A stretch of DNA of 8,260 bases. It comes from Nocardia sp. GTDB lineage: Bacteria; Actinomycetota; Actinomycetes; Mycobacteriales; Mycobacteriaceae. Location of the stretch: NCBI GenBank assembly GCA_017354515.1, contig JAFMQT010000185.1, forward strand, positions 1 through 8,260, read 5' to 3'. Shown one piece after another: positions 1-6,105 of the stretch. The first letter of the stretch is position 1, and the number at the start of each line of letters is the position of its first letter. The notes under the pieces are model-generated. The model was not told where the DNA came from. It did not search any database and saw only the letters and a list, made by a program, of their open reading frames with translations. Position numbers and translations under genes: made by a program.

Positions 1-170
1 ATTCACACGGGGAAATTCTGTTGCCGTGCGGGCGTTGCCGGCAGGTGCTGCACGAACACGGCGGACCGGATCTGCTGGTCGATCACCGCGGCGGCCCGGT
101 GCGTCTCGAGGTCCTGCTCCCGGATGCGTTCGGCCCGGATGACCTGGCGGCGGGCCGTATCTCGGATTAG
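1..170 (+). CDS. cdd: Cytidine deaminase, 3' end (partial)
   Basis: Only the last 55 or so codons are present; the frame runs from position 3 and ends with TAG at 168-170. The visible protein has the PCGRCRQVL block, which carries two of the zinc-ligand cysteines of the homotetrameric cytidine deaminase family (PCxxCRQ), then the conserved tail LLPDAFGPDDL. The enzyme hydrolyses cytidine and deoxycytidine to uridine and deoxyuridine in the cytosol. The N-terminal HAE motif that holds the catalytic glutamate lies outside the window. The gene is followed after 42 nt by deoA on the same strand, as in mycobacteria, so the two probably share a transcript: deaminated deoxycytidine gives deoxyuridine, a DeoA substrate. 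Identification is secure despite truncation. Confidence 0.93.
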   Translation, partial: SHGEILLPCGRCRQVLHEHGGPDLLVDHRGGPVRLEVLLPDAFGPDDLAAGRISD

Positions 171-212
171 GCCCTCGGTTCGGCTCGTTCGCGCATCTGC
201 CAGGGTTGGGCC

Positions 213-1517
213 ATGAGCCCAGCGCATTCGGCGGTATCGGTGATCAGCACCAAGCGGGACGGGGGCGAGCTCAGCGACGATCAAATCGACTGGGTGGTGG
301 ACGCGTTCACCCGCGGCCTGGTCGCCGACGAGCAGATGTCCGCACTGGCGATGGCGATCGTGCTGCGCGGGATGAACCGGCGCGAGATCGCCCGCTGGAC
401 CACCGCGATGATCGCCTCCGGCCGCCGGCTCGACTTCGCCGATCTGCCGCGTCCCACGGTCGACAAACACTCCACCGGCGGCGTCGGAGACAAGATCACC
501 CTGCCGCTGGCCCCGCTGGTGGCCGCCTGCGGAGCGGCCGTACCGCAACTGTCCGGGCGCGGGCTCGGACATACCGGCGGCACCCTGGATAAACTCGAAT
601 CGATCCCCGGCTGGCATGCCGACCTCACCCCGGACCGGATGCATGAGATCTTGGCCGATCCCGCGATCGGGGCGGTCGTCTGCGCCGCCGGAGCCGACCT
701 GGCCCCCGCCGACAAACGGCTCTACGCCCTGCGCGATGTGACCGGGACCGTCGAATCCATCCCGCTGATCGCCAGTTCGATCATGAGTAAGAAGATCGCC
801 GAGGGTACCGGTGCGCTGGTCCTCGATGTCAAGGTCGGCAGCGGCGCCTTCATGCGCGCTATCGATGAGGCGACCGAATTGGCCACGGCCATGGTCGAAT
901 TGGGAACCGATGCCGGTGTGCGCACCGTGGCCCTGCTTACCGCCATGGACTCCCCGCTGGGTCGCACGGCCGGTAACGCGCTGGAAGTCGCCGAATCGCT
1001 GGAGGTGCTCGCCGGCGGCGGCCCGGCCGATGTGGTGGAACTGACCATCGCCCTGGCCCGGGAAATGCTGGCGCAGGCCGGAATCGACGATATCGATCCG
1101 GCCGTTGCCCTCTCCGACGGTCGCGCGATGGACCGCTGGCGGGCCATGATCGCGGCCCAGGGCGGCGATCCGGACGCCACGCTGCCGCGTGCCCGGCACT
1201 GCGAGACCGTGACCGCCGGCGCGCCCGGATACCTCACCCGGCTCGACGCGCGCACGGTCGGGGTGGCGGCCTGGCAACTGGGCGCGGGCCGGGCCCGGCA
1301 GGGCGATCCGGTGCGGTTCGGGGCCGGAATCGAGATGCACGCCAAGCCGGGCGATCCGATCGTCGCCGGACAGAAGCTGCTCACCCTGCACACCGATACC
1401 GAGGCGGCGCTGCCGGCCGCACTGGCGACCCTGGAGCCGGGCTATGCGATCGGCCCGGTCGCACCGGAGTCCGTGCCACTGGTCATCGACCGGATCGGCG
1501 CCGATCAACCCGGTTGA
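213..1517 (+). CDS. deoA: Thymidine phosphorylase
   Basis: 434 residues, the usual family length. It catalyses reversible phosphorolysis of thymidine and deoxyuridine to the free base and deoxyribose-1-phosphate. Seen: the N-terminal helical segment with KRDGGELSDDQI (residues 14-25), the phosphate-binding block KHSTGGVGDK (85-94), and the family signature SGRGLGHTGGTLDKLES (114-130). The pyrimidine-binding residues of the E. coli enzyme (Arg171, Ser186, Lys190) have counterparts at R174, S189 and K193 with identical spacing inside YALRDVTGTVESIPLI and the following residues. The C-terminal third is the alpha/beta domain typical of the NP-II family. The ATG start at 213 gives a normal N-terminus; no strong Shine-Dalgarno is visible (only GGGTTGGG just upstream), which fits coupling to cdd. 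Released uracil would be taken by upp at the other end of the window. Confidence 0.96.
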   Translation: MSPAHSAVSVISTKRDGGELSDDQIDWVVDAFTRGLVADEQMSALAMAIVLRGMNRREIARWTTAMIASGRRLDFADLPRPTVDKHSTGGVGDKITLPLAPLVAACGAAVPQLSGRGLGHTGGTLDKLESIPGWHADLTPDRMHEILADPAIGAVVCAAGADLAPADKRLYALRDVTGTVESIPLIASSIMSKKIAEGTGALVLDVKVGSGAFMRAIDEATELATAMVELGTDAGVRTVALLTAMDSPLGRTAGNALEVAESLEVLAGGGPADVVELTIALAREMLAQAGIDDIDPAVALSDGRAMDRWRAMIAAQGGDPDATLPRARHCETVTAGAPGYLTRLDARTVGVAAWQLGAGRARQGDPVRFGAGIEMHAKPGDPIVAGQKLLTLHTDTEAALPAALATLEPGYAIGPVAPESVPLVIDRIGADQPG

Positions 1518-1638
1518 CTGCCGAGTTCCGGGCACCGGGGCGCCGCAGGCGGCTACACCTCGGCGACCGCCGGACTACGACATCTTGGCGCGCAGATGCA
1601 CACTCGGCGAGATCGGTGCACGCCGCCGCCGTTGCGGA

Positions 1639-1644
1639 TAGCGT
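1639..1644 (+). promoter_or_regulatory. Candidate -10 box of a leaderless promoter for add
   Basis: TAGCGT matches the actinobacterial -10 pattern TANNNT and ends 7 nt before the add ATG at 1651, so transcription would start at the A of the start codon. No Shine-Dalgarno sequence precedes that ATG, as expected for a leaderless mRNA. No convincing -35 element was found. If real, add is transcribed independently of cdd-deoA. Confidence 0.5.
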
Positions 1645-1650
1645 CGTAAC

Positions 1651-2742
1651 ATGACTGGACCGATGCCTCTCGACCTCGCCTCGATCCGCCGGGCCCCCAA
1701 GGCCGTGCTGCACGATCACCTCGACGGTGGCCTGCGCCCCGCGACGGTGCTCGAACTGGCCGCCCAGTGCGGATACGCGGAGCTCCCGGCCAACGACGCG
1801 CCGGGCCTGGCGCAGTGGTTCCGCGATGCCGCCGACAGCGGCTCACTCGAACGGTACCTGGAGACCTTCGCCCACACCGTCGCGGTGATGCAGACCCCGG
1901 AGGGCCTGCGCCGGGTGGCCCGCGAATGTGCGGTGGATCTAGCCGCCGACGGCGTCGTCTACGCCGAGGTCCGGTTCGCCCCCGAACAGCATCTGGAACG
2001 CGATCTGAGCCTCGACGAGGTGGTCGAACACACCGTGGCCGGATTCCGCGAGGGCGAACAGATCGCGGCCGAGGCCGGCAGCCCGATCCGGATGGTCTGC
2101 CTGCTGACCGCCATGCGGCATGCCGCGCGCTCGCGCGAGATCGCCGAGCTGGCGGTGCGATTCCGCGATCGCGGGGTCGGCGGATTCGATATCGCCGGCG
2201 CCGAGGCCGGACACCCGCCCTCGCGGCATCTGGACGCGTTCGAATATATGCGGGCGAACTGCGCGCAGTTCACCATCCATGCCGGCGAGGCCTTCGGCCT
2301 GCCCTCCATCCACGAGGCCGTCGCCTTCTGCGGATGTGACCGGCTCGGACACGGGGTGCGCATCACCGACGACATCACCGATACCGACGGGAGCTCGGTA
2401 CTGGGACAGGTGGCCAGTTACGTTCGGGACAAACGGATTCCGCTGGAACTGTGCCCCTCGTCGAACGTGCAGACCGGCGCCGTGCCGACGCTGGACAAGC
2501 ACCCGTTCGACCTGCTCGCCCGGCTGCGCTTCCGGGTTACGGTCAACACCGACAACCGGCTGATGAGCGATACCGATATGAGCCGGGAGATGCTGAAACT
2601 GGTGCAGACCTTCGGCTACGGCTGGTCGGATCTGGAACGGTTCACCATCAACGCCATGAAATCGGCGTTCATCCCGTTCCCGGATCGGCTCCGGATCATC
2701 GACGAGATCATCAAACCCGGATACGCGGTGCTGATCGGCTGA
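1651..2742 (+). CDS. add: Adenosine deaminase
   Basis: 363 residues, of normal length for bacterial adenosine deaminase. It converts adenosine and deoxyadenosine to inosine and deoxyinosine in the cytosol, using a zinc-activated water. Zinc ligands and catalytic residues are visible: HDH in VLHDHLDGG (H21, H23), HAGE (H210, catalytic E213), LGHG (H234) and NTDN (zinc ligand D301). The residue after the zinc aspartate, Asp in E. coli and mammalian enzymes (NTDD), is Asn302 here; I recall NTDN from other actinobacterial Add proteins, so this looks like a clade feature rather than damage. The ATG at 1651 is preferred because of the perfectly placed TANNNT; an in-frame ATG at 1663 is an alternative. 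The gene lies 133 nt after deoA and converges on the 2764-4020 gene with only 21 nt between stops. Confidence 0.95.
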   Translation: MTGPMPLDLASIRRAPKAVLHDHLDGGLRPATVLELAAQCGYAELPANDAPGLAQWFRDAADSGSLERYLETFAHTVAVMQTPEGLRRVARECAVDLAADGVVYAEVRFAPEQHLERDLSLDEVVEHTVAGFREGEQIAAEAGSPIRMVCLLTAMRHAARSREIAELAVRFRDRGVGGFDIAGAEAGHPPSRHLDAFEYMRANCAQFTIHAGEAFGLPSIHEAVAFCGCDRLGHGVRITDDITDTDGSSVLGQVASYVRDKRIPLELCPSSNVQTGAVPTLDKHPFDLLARLRFRVTVNTDNRLMSDTDMSREMLKLVQTFGYGWSDLERFTINAMKSAFIPFPDRLRIIDEIIKPGYAVLIG

Positions 2743-2763
2743 GCGAACTGCCCGGCCGCAGCG

Positions 2764-4020
2764 TTACTGCTTGACCAGCCGGCTCTCGAAGGTCTGCTCC
2801 ATGGCCCGCCATTCCTCGGCCTCCGAGGTGAACGGCGGGCTCGGGGCCATCCGGCTCGGATCCGGCTCGAGCAGATATGAGACATACCAGCCCAGTGGTG
2901 TGGATTTGGCCAGCGCCGTCTCGACCGAGTCGTCGCCCGCGTAATCGGCGGCGTCGGTGAACAATTCGGCCACCAGATCGAGCTGATCGAGGTCGACCGC
3001 CTCGGGGCCCTGGCCCAGATCGTCGGCCAGGCCCGGCAGCACGTAGATGTTCTCCTCGGTGACCTCCACCTCGAGCGACCCGTCGACGGCCGCGGCCTGC
3101 ACCTGCTCGTAGGTGCTGACCTGAGCCAGATCATGGTGGTGGTCATCGGCCAGATAGCGGGCCAGGGCGCGTTCGGAGGTGAAGACGGTGATCGAGCCAT
3201 CCTTGCCGAGGAAGACCGGATCGTCGTCGAGATAGCAACGCAGAGTGAAGAATTCGCCGGTCGAGGTGATGATCTTGACCGGGTCGATGCCCACCTCGGT
3301 CCAGAACGTCTCCTCCTCGTCGAGGTCGTCCTCGTCGTCCTCGTCGTCGTCGAGGTCGACCGGTTCGAACTCCTCCTCGGAGTTCTCGACCGCGTCCTCG
3401 ACGTCGACCTCGTTCTCCTGTGCGGCGAGCAGTTCGGCCTCGGCTACCGAGACCGCCTCGGCGTCCACCTCCGGTGTCGCGACCGCACCGTCGATGGCGT
3501 CCACCACCTGGTCCCACTCCTTGGCGATGGCGCTGCCGATCTGATCCCAGCGCTGCTCACCGTCGCGGCCGATGAAGGCGTTCACACCCGCCGGCAGGGC
3601 GCCCAGAACCGGATGCGAACCGAAAAACTTGGTCACCGTATCGAGTTCGCAGACCTCGCCGATGGTCCGGACCATATCCATGGTCTCGTCCAACTCGGCG
3701 AGAATCTCCGGTTCCGGATCGCCGGCGGCCAATTCCGGTACCCCGACCAGATCGAAGACGTGTTCCTCGCGGGGCTCCAACTCGGCCGCCGACAAACCCG
3801 CCACGACCTTCCACGCGGGGTGATCGACCAGGTCGTTGTCGTCGTTGGTGCGGATGAAGGCGGCCAATTCCGCGGGCGAGTCGAAACCGTAGAGCTTGTC
3901 CTCGTGACCGAGGAATGCCTCCCACTCGTCGTCACCGTCTCGCCAGCGTGGTGCCCACAGGGTGACGAGGTCGCCGTCGGTGAGACCGAGCACGATCGGG
4001 ACGATGTCTCCAGAAGCCAT
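2764..4020 (-). CDS. Conserved actinobacterial acidic protein (Rv3311-like, sometimes labelled primosomal protein)
   Basis: 418 residues of unknown function, very acidic. Length and position next to add match M. tuberculosis Rv3311 as I remember it; related entries are sometimes named 'primosomal protein', but no primosome motif is visible. Seen: an N-terminal domain (about 36-140) and a C-terminal domain (about 270-377) that look like copies of each other. Each opens with FLG, then an aromatic residue in F-D/T-S context, a helix, and a D-rich turn ending in DL, and each closes with a PxLG or PLG block. Between them lies a linker almost purely Asp/Glu (about 202-237, densest at 222-237), encoded by a CTC/GTC-rich stretch on the + strand. 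There is no signal peptide or membrane segment, so a cytosolic location is likely. The ATG at 4020 lies 33 nt after the YbaB-like gene and has no clear Shine-Dalgarno; TAGGCT (4033-4028) could be a leaderless -10 box with 7-nt spacing. Confidence 0.85.
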   Translation of the reverse strand: MASGDIVPIVLGLTDGDLVTLWAPRWRDGDDEWEAFLGHEDKLYGFDSPAELAAFIRTNDDNDLVDHPAWKVVAGLSAAELEPREEHVFDLVGVPELAAGDPEPEILAELDETMDMVRTIGEVCELDTVTKFFGSHPVLGALPAGVNAFIGRDGEQRWDQIGSAIAKEWDQVVDAIDGAVATPEVDAEAVSVAEAELLAAQENEVDVEDAVENSEEEFEPVDLDDDEDDEDDLDEEETFWTEVGIDPVKIITSTGEFFTLRCYLDDDPVFLGKDGSITVFTSERALARYLADDHHHDLAQVSTYEQVQAAAVDGSLEVEVTEENIYVLPGLADDLGQGPEAVDLDQLDLVAELFTDAADYAGDDSVETALAKSTPLGWYVSYLLEPDPSRMAPSPPFTSEAEEWRAMEQTFESRLVKQ

Positions 4021-4053
4021 GACCGGCAGCCTATCGAGCCCTGGCCTGCGGCA

Positions 4054-4404
4054 CTATTCGGCCCGCCCCTCAGCTGTTCCCGGCCCGGTGTCATTGGCCG
4101 AATCAGGCGCGGTGAACGCCGAATTCAGGGTGGCCACCACCTCCGAACGCTGTTCCCCGGCATTGCGCGCCGCCTGCTGGCAGGCCCAGATGATCAGCTG
4201 GCTGACCTCGGCCGGAGGATGCGAGGTGACCGATTCGGCGAGGGTCAGCCCGACCAGGGCGCCATCGCTGTCGATCTCGGCGGTGACCGAACGGTCCTCG
4301 GAGGTGAACCTGCCGCGCACATTCTTGAGGCTGTACAACGCGGCTTCCAAGGCTTCGAGCTTATCGGTCGCCGCGGCGACGAGGGCATCCATTTCCGCGC
4401 TCAT
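4054..4404 (-). CDS. YbaB/EbfC-family protein, EspL-like
   Basis: 116 residues. The pattern is that of the small YbaB/EbfC fold: an N-terminal helix (MDALVAAATDKLEALEAALYSLKNV), a strand pair (GRFTSEDRSVTAEIDSDG, then LVGLTLAE) and a C-terminal helix rich in Ala and Gln, followed by a disordered acidic/Gly tail (about 97-116). YbaB proteins bind DNA as dimers. In actinobacterial ESX loci a variant of this fold (EspL type) acts with ESX substrates, probably as a chaperone-like partner. The neighbours favour the ESX-associated role, but sequence alone does not decide between nucleoid and ESX function. The start at 4404 is set by a good AAAGGA at 4416-4411, 6 nt upstream. Its ATG overlaps the stop of the repeat-encoded small ORF (ATGA). 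Confidence 0.75.
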   Translation of the reverse strand: MSAEMDALVAAATDKLEALEAALYSLKNVRGRFTSEDRSVTAEIDSDGALVGLTLAESVTSHPPAEVSQLIIWACQQAARNAGEQRSEVVATLNSAFTAPDSANDTGPGTAEGRAE

Positions 4405-4607
4405 GATGCGTCCTTTCCGGTGCCGCGCACACTCATGCTCCGCGCCTGACCGTTCATGCTGTGCTCATCAACCGTATGAACGGGGCGCTGCGTGGTTACG
4501 CTGCGCTGCCTCCTCCGCGCCTGACCGTTCATACGGGGCCCATCAACCGTATGAACGGGGCGCTGCGTGGTTACGCTGCGCTGCCTCCTCCGCGCCTGAC
4601 CGTTCAT
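4401..4607 (-). CDS. Possible 68-residue small ORF made of the 75-bp repeat (doubtful)
   Basis: Because the repeat period is 75 bp (25 codons), an open frame runs through the array and gives a basic peptide with tandem copies of MNGQARRRQRSVTTQR plus a variable end. The ATG at 4607 overlaps the TGA of the preceding gene, with GAGG 5 nt upstream, and the ORF's TGA at 4401-4403 overlaps the ATG of the YbaB-like gene. Each repeat copy carries its own in-frame ATG (4607, 4532, 4457). The overlap at both ends is what a translated gene in this operon would look like. However, the peptide resembles no known family, is dominated by the palindromic DNA repeat, and several other frames through the array are also open. 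I think it more likely to be repeat DNA that happens to be open, perhaps serving to couple translation. Confidence 0.25.
   Translation of the reverse strand: MNGQARRRQRSVTTQRPVHTVDGPRMNGQARRRQRSVTTQRPVHTVDEHSMNGQARSMSVRGTGKDAS
4411..4416 (-). promoter_or_regulatory. Ribosome binding site of the YbaB-like gene
   Basis: AAAGGA on the - strand lies 6 nt before the ATG at 4404. It is one of the better Shine-Dalgarno matches in the window and shows that the YbaB-like gene can be translated without the repeat ORF upstream. Confidence 0.65.
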
Positions 4608-4620
4608 ACGGGCCTCATCC
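4438..4620. repeat. Tandem array of a 75-bp palindromic repeat (2 full copies plus a third partial)
   Basis: The block CTCCGCGCCTGACCGTTCAT recurs at 4438, 4513 and 4588, exactly 75 bp apart, and the first two units continue nearly identically to the next copy. They differ mainly in an 8-bp patch: 4458-4465 versus 4533-4540. Within the array are two 65-bp elements, 4472-4536 and 4547-4611, each starting CCGTATGAACGG and ending CCGTTCATACGG (perfect 12-bp terminal inverted repeats) and separated by GGCCCATCAA. CATCAA also precedes the first element. The third copy breaks off after about 4612. The array fills the gap between the EspD-like and YbaB-like genes. The structure resembles REP- or MITE-like intergenic palindromes; whether it is dispersed in the genome cannot be judged here. 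Confidence 0.9.
4517..4563. other. Strong hairpin inside the repeat array
   Basis: CCGTTCATACGG at 4525-4536 pairs perfectly with CCGTATGAACGG at 4547-4558 across a 10-nt loop. After a 3-nt bulge (TGA, 4522-4524) the stem extends by GCGCC (4517-4521) with GGCGC (4559-4563), giving 17 pairs. The first copy can form a weaker version at 4442-4488, with 8 inner pairs plus the same 5-bp outer stem. There is no T-run on either side, so it is not a classical terminator. In the - strand transcript it would sit between two coding regions, where it could affect mRNA processing or decay. Confidence 0.7.
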
Positions 4621-4957
4621 AACTGGTCGGGCCGGTGTCCTCATCGTCCATGCGGTCGAGTTCGTCGACGGCGTCCTGGCGGGTCGGTAGCCCGAGTTTG
4701 TCCAGAATCTCCACCGGCATACCGGATTCGGCCAGCAGTTCCCGGCGACGCGCCTTGGCGACGATCGCCGAGCGCTTGGTCAGCCGCAGGATCTCCTGCG
4801 CGAGAGCCTGTGCGCCATAACGGTATTCGCTGCGCTCGAATTTGATCTCCACCGGCATACCCTGGTCGGTGGCCCGCACGCTGATGGTGCCGGAGCGGTT
4901 GGTGCTGTTGGCGACGGTGACGGTCGCGACCGGCTGCTCCTGTTCGGGGCGGCTCAT
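4604..4957 (-). CDS. Small ESX-associated protein, distantly EspD-like
   Basis: 117 residues. After a short polar N-terminus there is a predicted strand-rich part (about 10-43: VATVTVANSTN, ISVRATDQG, VEIKFERSEY), then a helix with ALAQEILRLTKRSAIVAKARRREL (about 50-73), then a tail that includes DKLGLPTRQDAVDEL and an acidic end. The arrangement of strands followed by a LAxEIL helix and a stretch of K/R/A resembles the core of mycobacterial EspD as I remember it, and the gene order EspC-like, substrate, EspD-like recalls espA-espC-espD. This is a weak similarity, not a firm assignment. No signal peptide or membrane segment is seen. The ATG overlaps the stop of the NlpC/P60 gene (ATGA at 4957-4954), implying translational coupling. 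Its last codons and TGA stop (4606-4604) lie inside the repeat array, so its C-terminus (WMRPV) may have been set by repeat insertion. Confidence 0.65.
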   Translation of the reverse strand: MSRPEQEQPVATVTVANSTNRSGTISVRATDQGMPVEIKFERSEYRYGAQALAQEILRLTKRSAIVAKARRRELLAESGMPVEILDKLGLPTRQDAVDELDRMDDEDTGPTSWMRPV

Positions 4958-6105
4958 GAGGTCGGCCTATAGAAACCGCGGAACCCCATACCTTCGTTCT
5001 CCGTTCGAATCGGGTCGATTTTCACCGGATCGCCGGCTTCGATCATCTTTCCGTTTCCGACGACCATTGCGACGTGCCCATCCCATACGGCCAGATCACC
5101 GGGCATCACCTCACCCGGGCTCACCGGTGCGCCCTGAGCCTGATCGCAGGCCAGACGGGGCAGATCGACCCCGGCCTGGCCGTAGGCGAATTTAGTCAGA
5201 CCACTGCAGTCCAGGCCGGAACCGGGCGAGTTACCGCCCCAGACATACGGGGTGCCTTGGCATTTGATCGCCGCCTCGACAGCTTTGGCGGCCTTCGGAT
5301 TCGGCGCCTCGACCTGGCTGCCGTCGGGGAGGGTGATCATGACTCCGCCGTGCGCGCCCGGCTTCATATCCCCGGGCTTACCGTGACCGGCGAGCGAGGC
5401 CGCCGACGTGGACGAGCCGGACTTGTGCGCCAGCGAGGACAAAGGGCTCGACATCCCGCTCGCCATCGAACCGCCGCTCGAGGCCAGGCCGCCGAGCATC
5501 GAACTGGCCTGCTGTGCGCCCGAACTCGCCAGCGGCGCAGCGGCCGAGGCCGCGCTGGTTGCGGCGCCGGGTGCGTTGGCCATCGACGGCGTGGGCGGCG
5601 GCGGGGTCAGCTGCGACATCGCCTGGGTGTGGGTATTGAGATCGGACCGGGTGCGGCCCACCACGTGCAGCGCCTGCCCGAAATGATCGATGGCGGACGA
5701 GACGACCGCCGTCATGCCCGGCGGTGTGTACACCGCCGGACCGAGTGCGGTGACCGAGCGCGCGAACGAACGCACGATGCCGTCGAGATCCTTCTGCCCG
5801 GTGTGTACCGAGGCCGCGGCCTGATTGACCACCTCGGCCATGCTGTTACCGCGATCGGACATCGAGGCGGCCGAGGTCTGCACCTGCATCGCCTTGTCCA
5901 TGGCGGCGTCGCCACCCTTACCGGTCCAGGCGTTGGACATCTGGTTGATGCTCGACGCGCCGGCCTGGTGGATACCGTCCAGATGCTTCGAGGTCTGCCG
6001 CAGCGCATCGGCCGGCCCACCCGCCGGCATCGCCCCGGTGCCGAAACTGTCCAGCAGATTGATCAGCGGTTCGGCGAGGGCGTCGAGATCGATTCCGCCG
6101 CTCAT
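4954..6105 (-). CDS. ESX-type WxG protein with C-terminal NlpC/P60 peptidoglycan hydrolase domain
   Basis: 383 residues in three parts. Residues 1-165 are mostly helical with a WTG motif (W60-G62) in the turn position typical of WXG100/EspA/EspB-like substrates. Residues 166-245 form a Pro/Ala/Ser/Gly-rich, Met-containing disordered linker. Residues 265-383 are an NlpC/P60 domain with GTPYVWGG, LDCSGLTKFAYGQAG and GDLAVWDGHVAMVVGNG. The catalytic Cys is C300 and the His H344; E356, 12 residues after the His, sits where RipA has its catalytic Glu. Known members cleave peptide stems of peptidoglycan (often D-iGlu-mDAP). No Sec or Tat signal is visible, so export would rely on the ESX system, with the upstream EspC-like protein as likely partner. 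The start is supported by GAAGG (6116-6112) 6 nt upstream and by an ATGA overlap with the preceding gene. It does not itself carry an obvious YxxxD/E signal. Confidence 0.88.
   Translation of the reverse strand: MSGGIDLDALAEPLINLLDSFGTGAMPAGGPADALRQTSKHLDGIHQAGASSINQMSNAWTGKGGDAAMDKAMQVQTSAASMSDRGNSMAEVVNQAAASVHTGQKDLDGIVRSFARSVTALGPAVYTPPGMTAVVSSAIDHFGQALHVVGRTRSDLNTHTQAMSQLTPPPPTPSMANAPGAATSAASAAAPLASSGAQQASSMLGGLASSGGSMASGMSSPLSSLAHKSGSSTSAASLAGHGKPGDMKPGAHGGVMITLPDGSQVEAPNPKAAKAVEAAIKCQGTPYVWGGNSPGSGLDCSGLTKFAYGQAGVDLPRLACDQAQGAPVSPGEVMPGDLAVWDGHVAMVVGNGKMIEAGDPVKIDPIRTENEGMGFRGFYRPTS

Noticed and set aside
3..1535. A long open frame of about 510 codons on the - strand, antisense to cdd and deoA
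   Set aside because: It is a shadow produced by high-GC codon bias opposite an unmistakable deoA; its translation is Arg/Gly/His-rich without any recognisable domain.
1518..1650. Terminator or small gene in the deoA-add gap
   Set aside because: Only short GC-rich stems are possible (for example GCCG-CAGG-CGGC at about 1541-1552), with no T-run, and no ORF has a recognisable product.
3307..3352. Simple trinucleotide repeat (CTC/GTC) as a contingency locus
   Set aside because: It encodes the Asp/Glu linker with mixed codons rather than a pure repeat, so slippage-based phase variation is unlikely.
3133..4449. A 438-codon open frame on the + strand opposite the Rv3311-like and YbaB-like genes
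   Set aside because: It spans two genes supported on the other strand and translates as Val/Leu/Arg-rich low-complexity sequence from the GTC/CTC run opposite the acidic linker.
4438..4620. CRISPR array
   Set aside because: Units are contiguous 75-bp tandem copies with near-identical content. There are no unique spacers of even length and no cas genes.
4461..4820. Open frames on the + strand through the repeat array
   Set aside because: The repeat period is a multiple of three and the unit lacks stops in several frames, so openness is expected. They run antisense into the EspD-like gene and have no good start signal.
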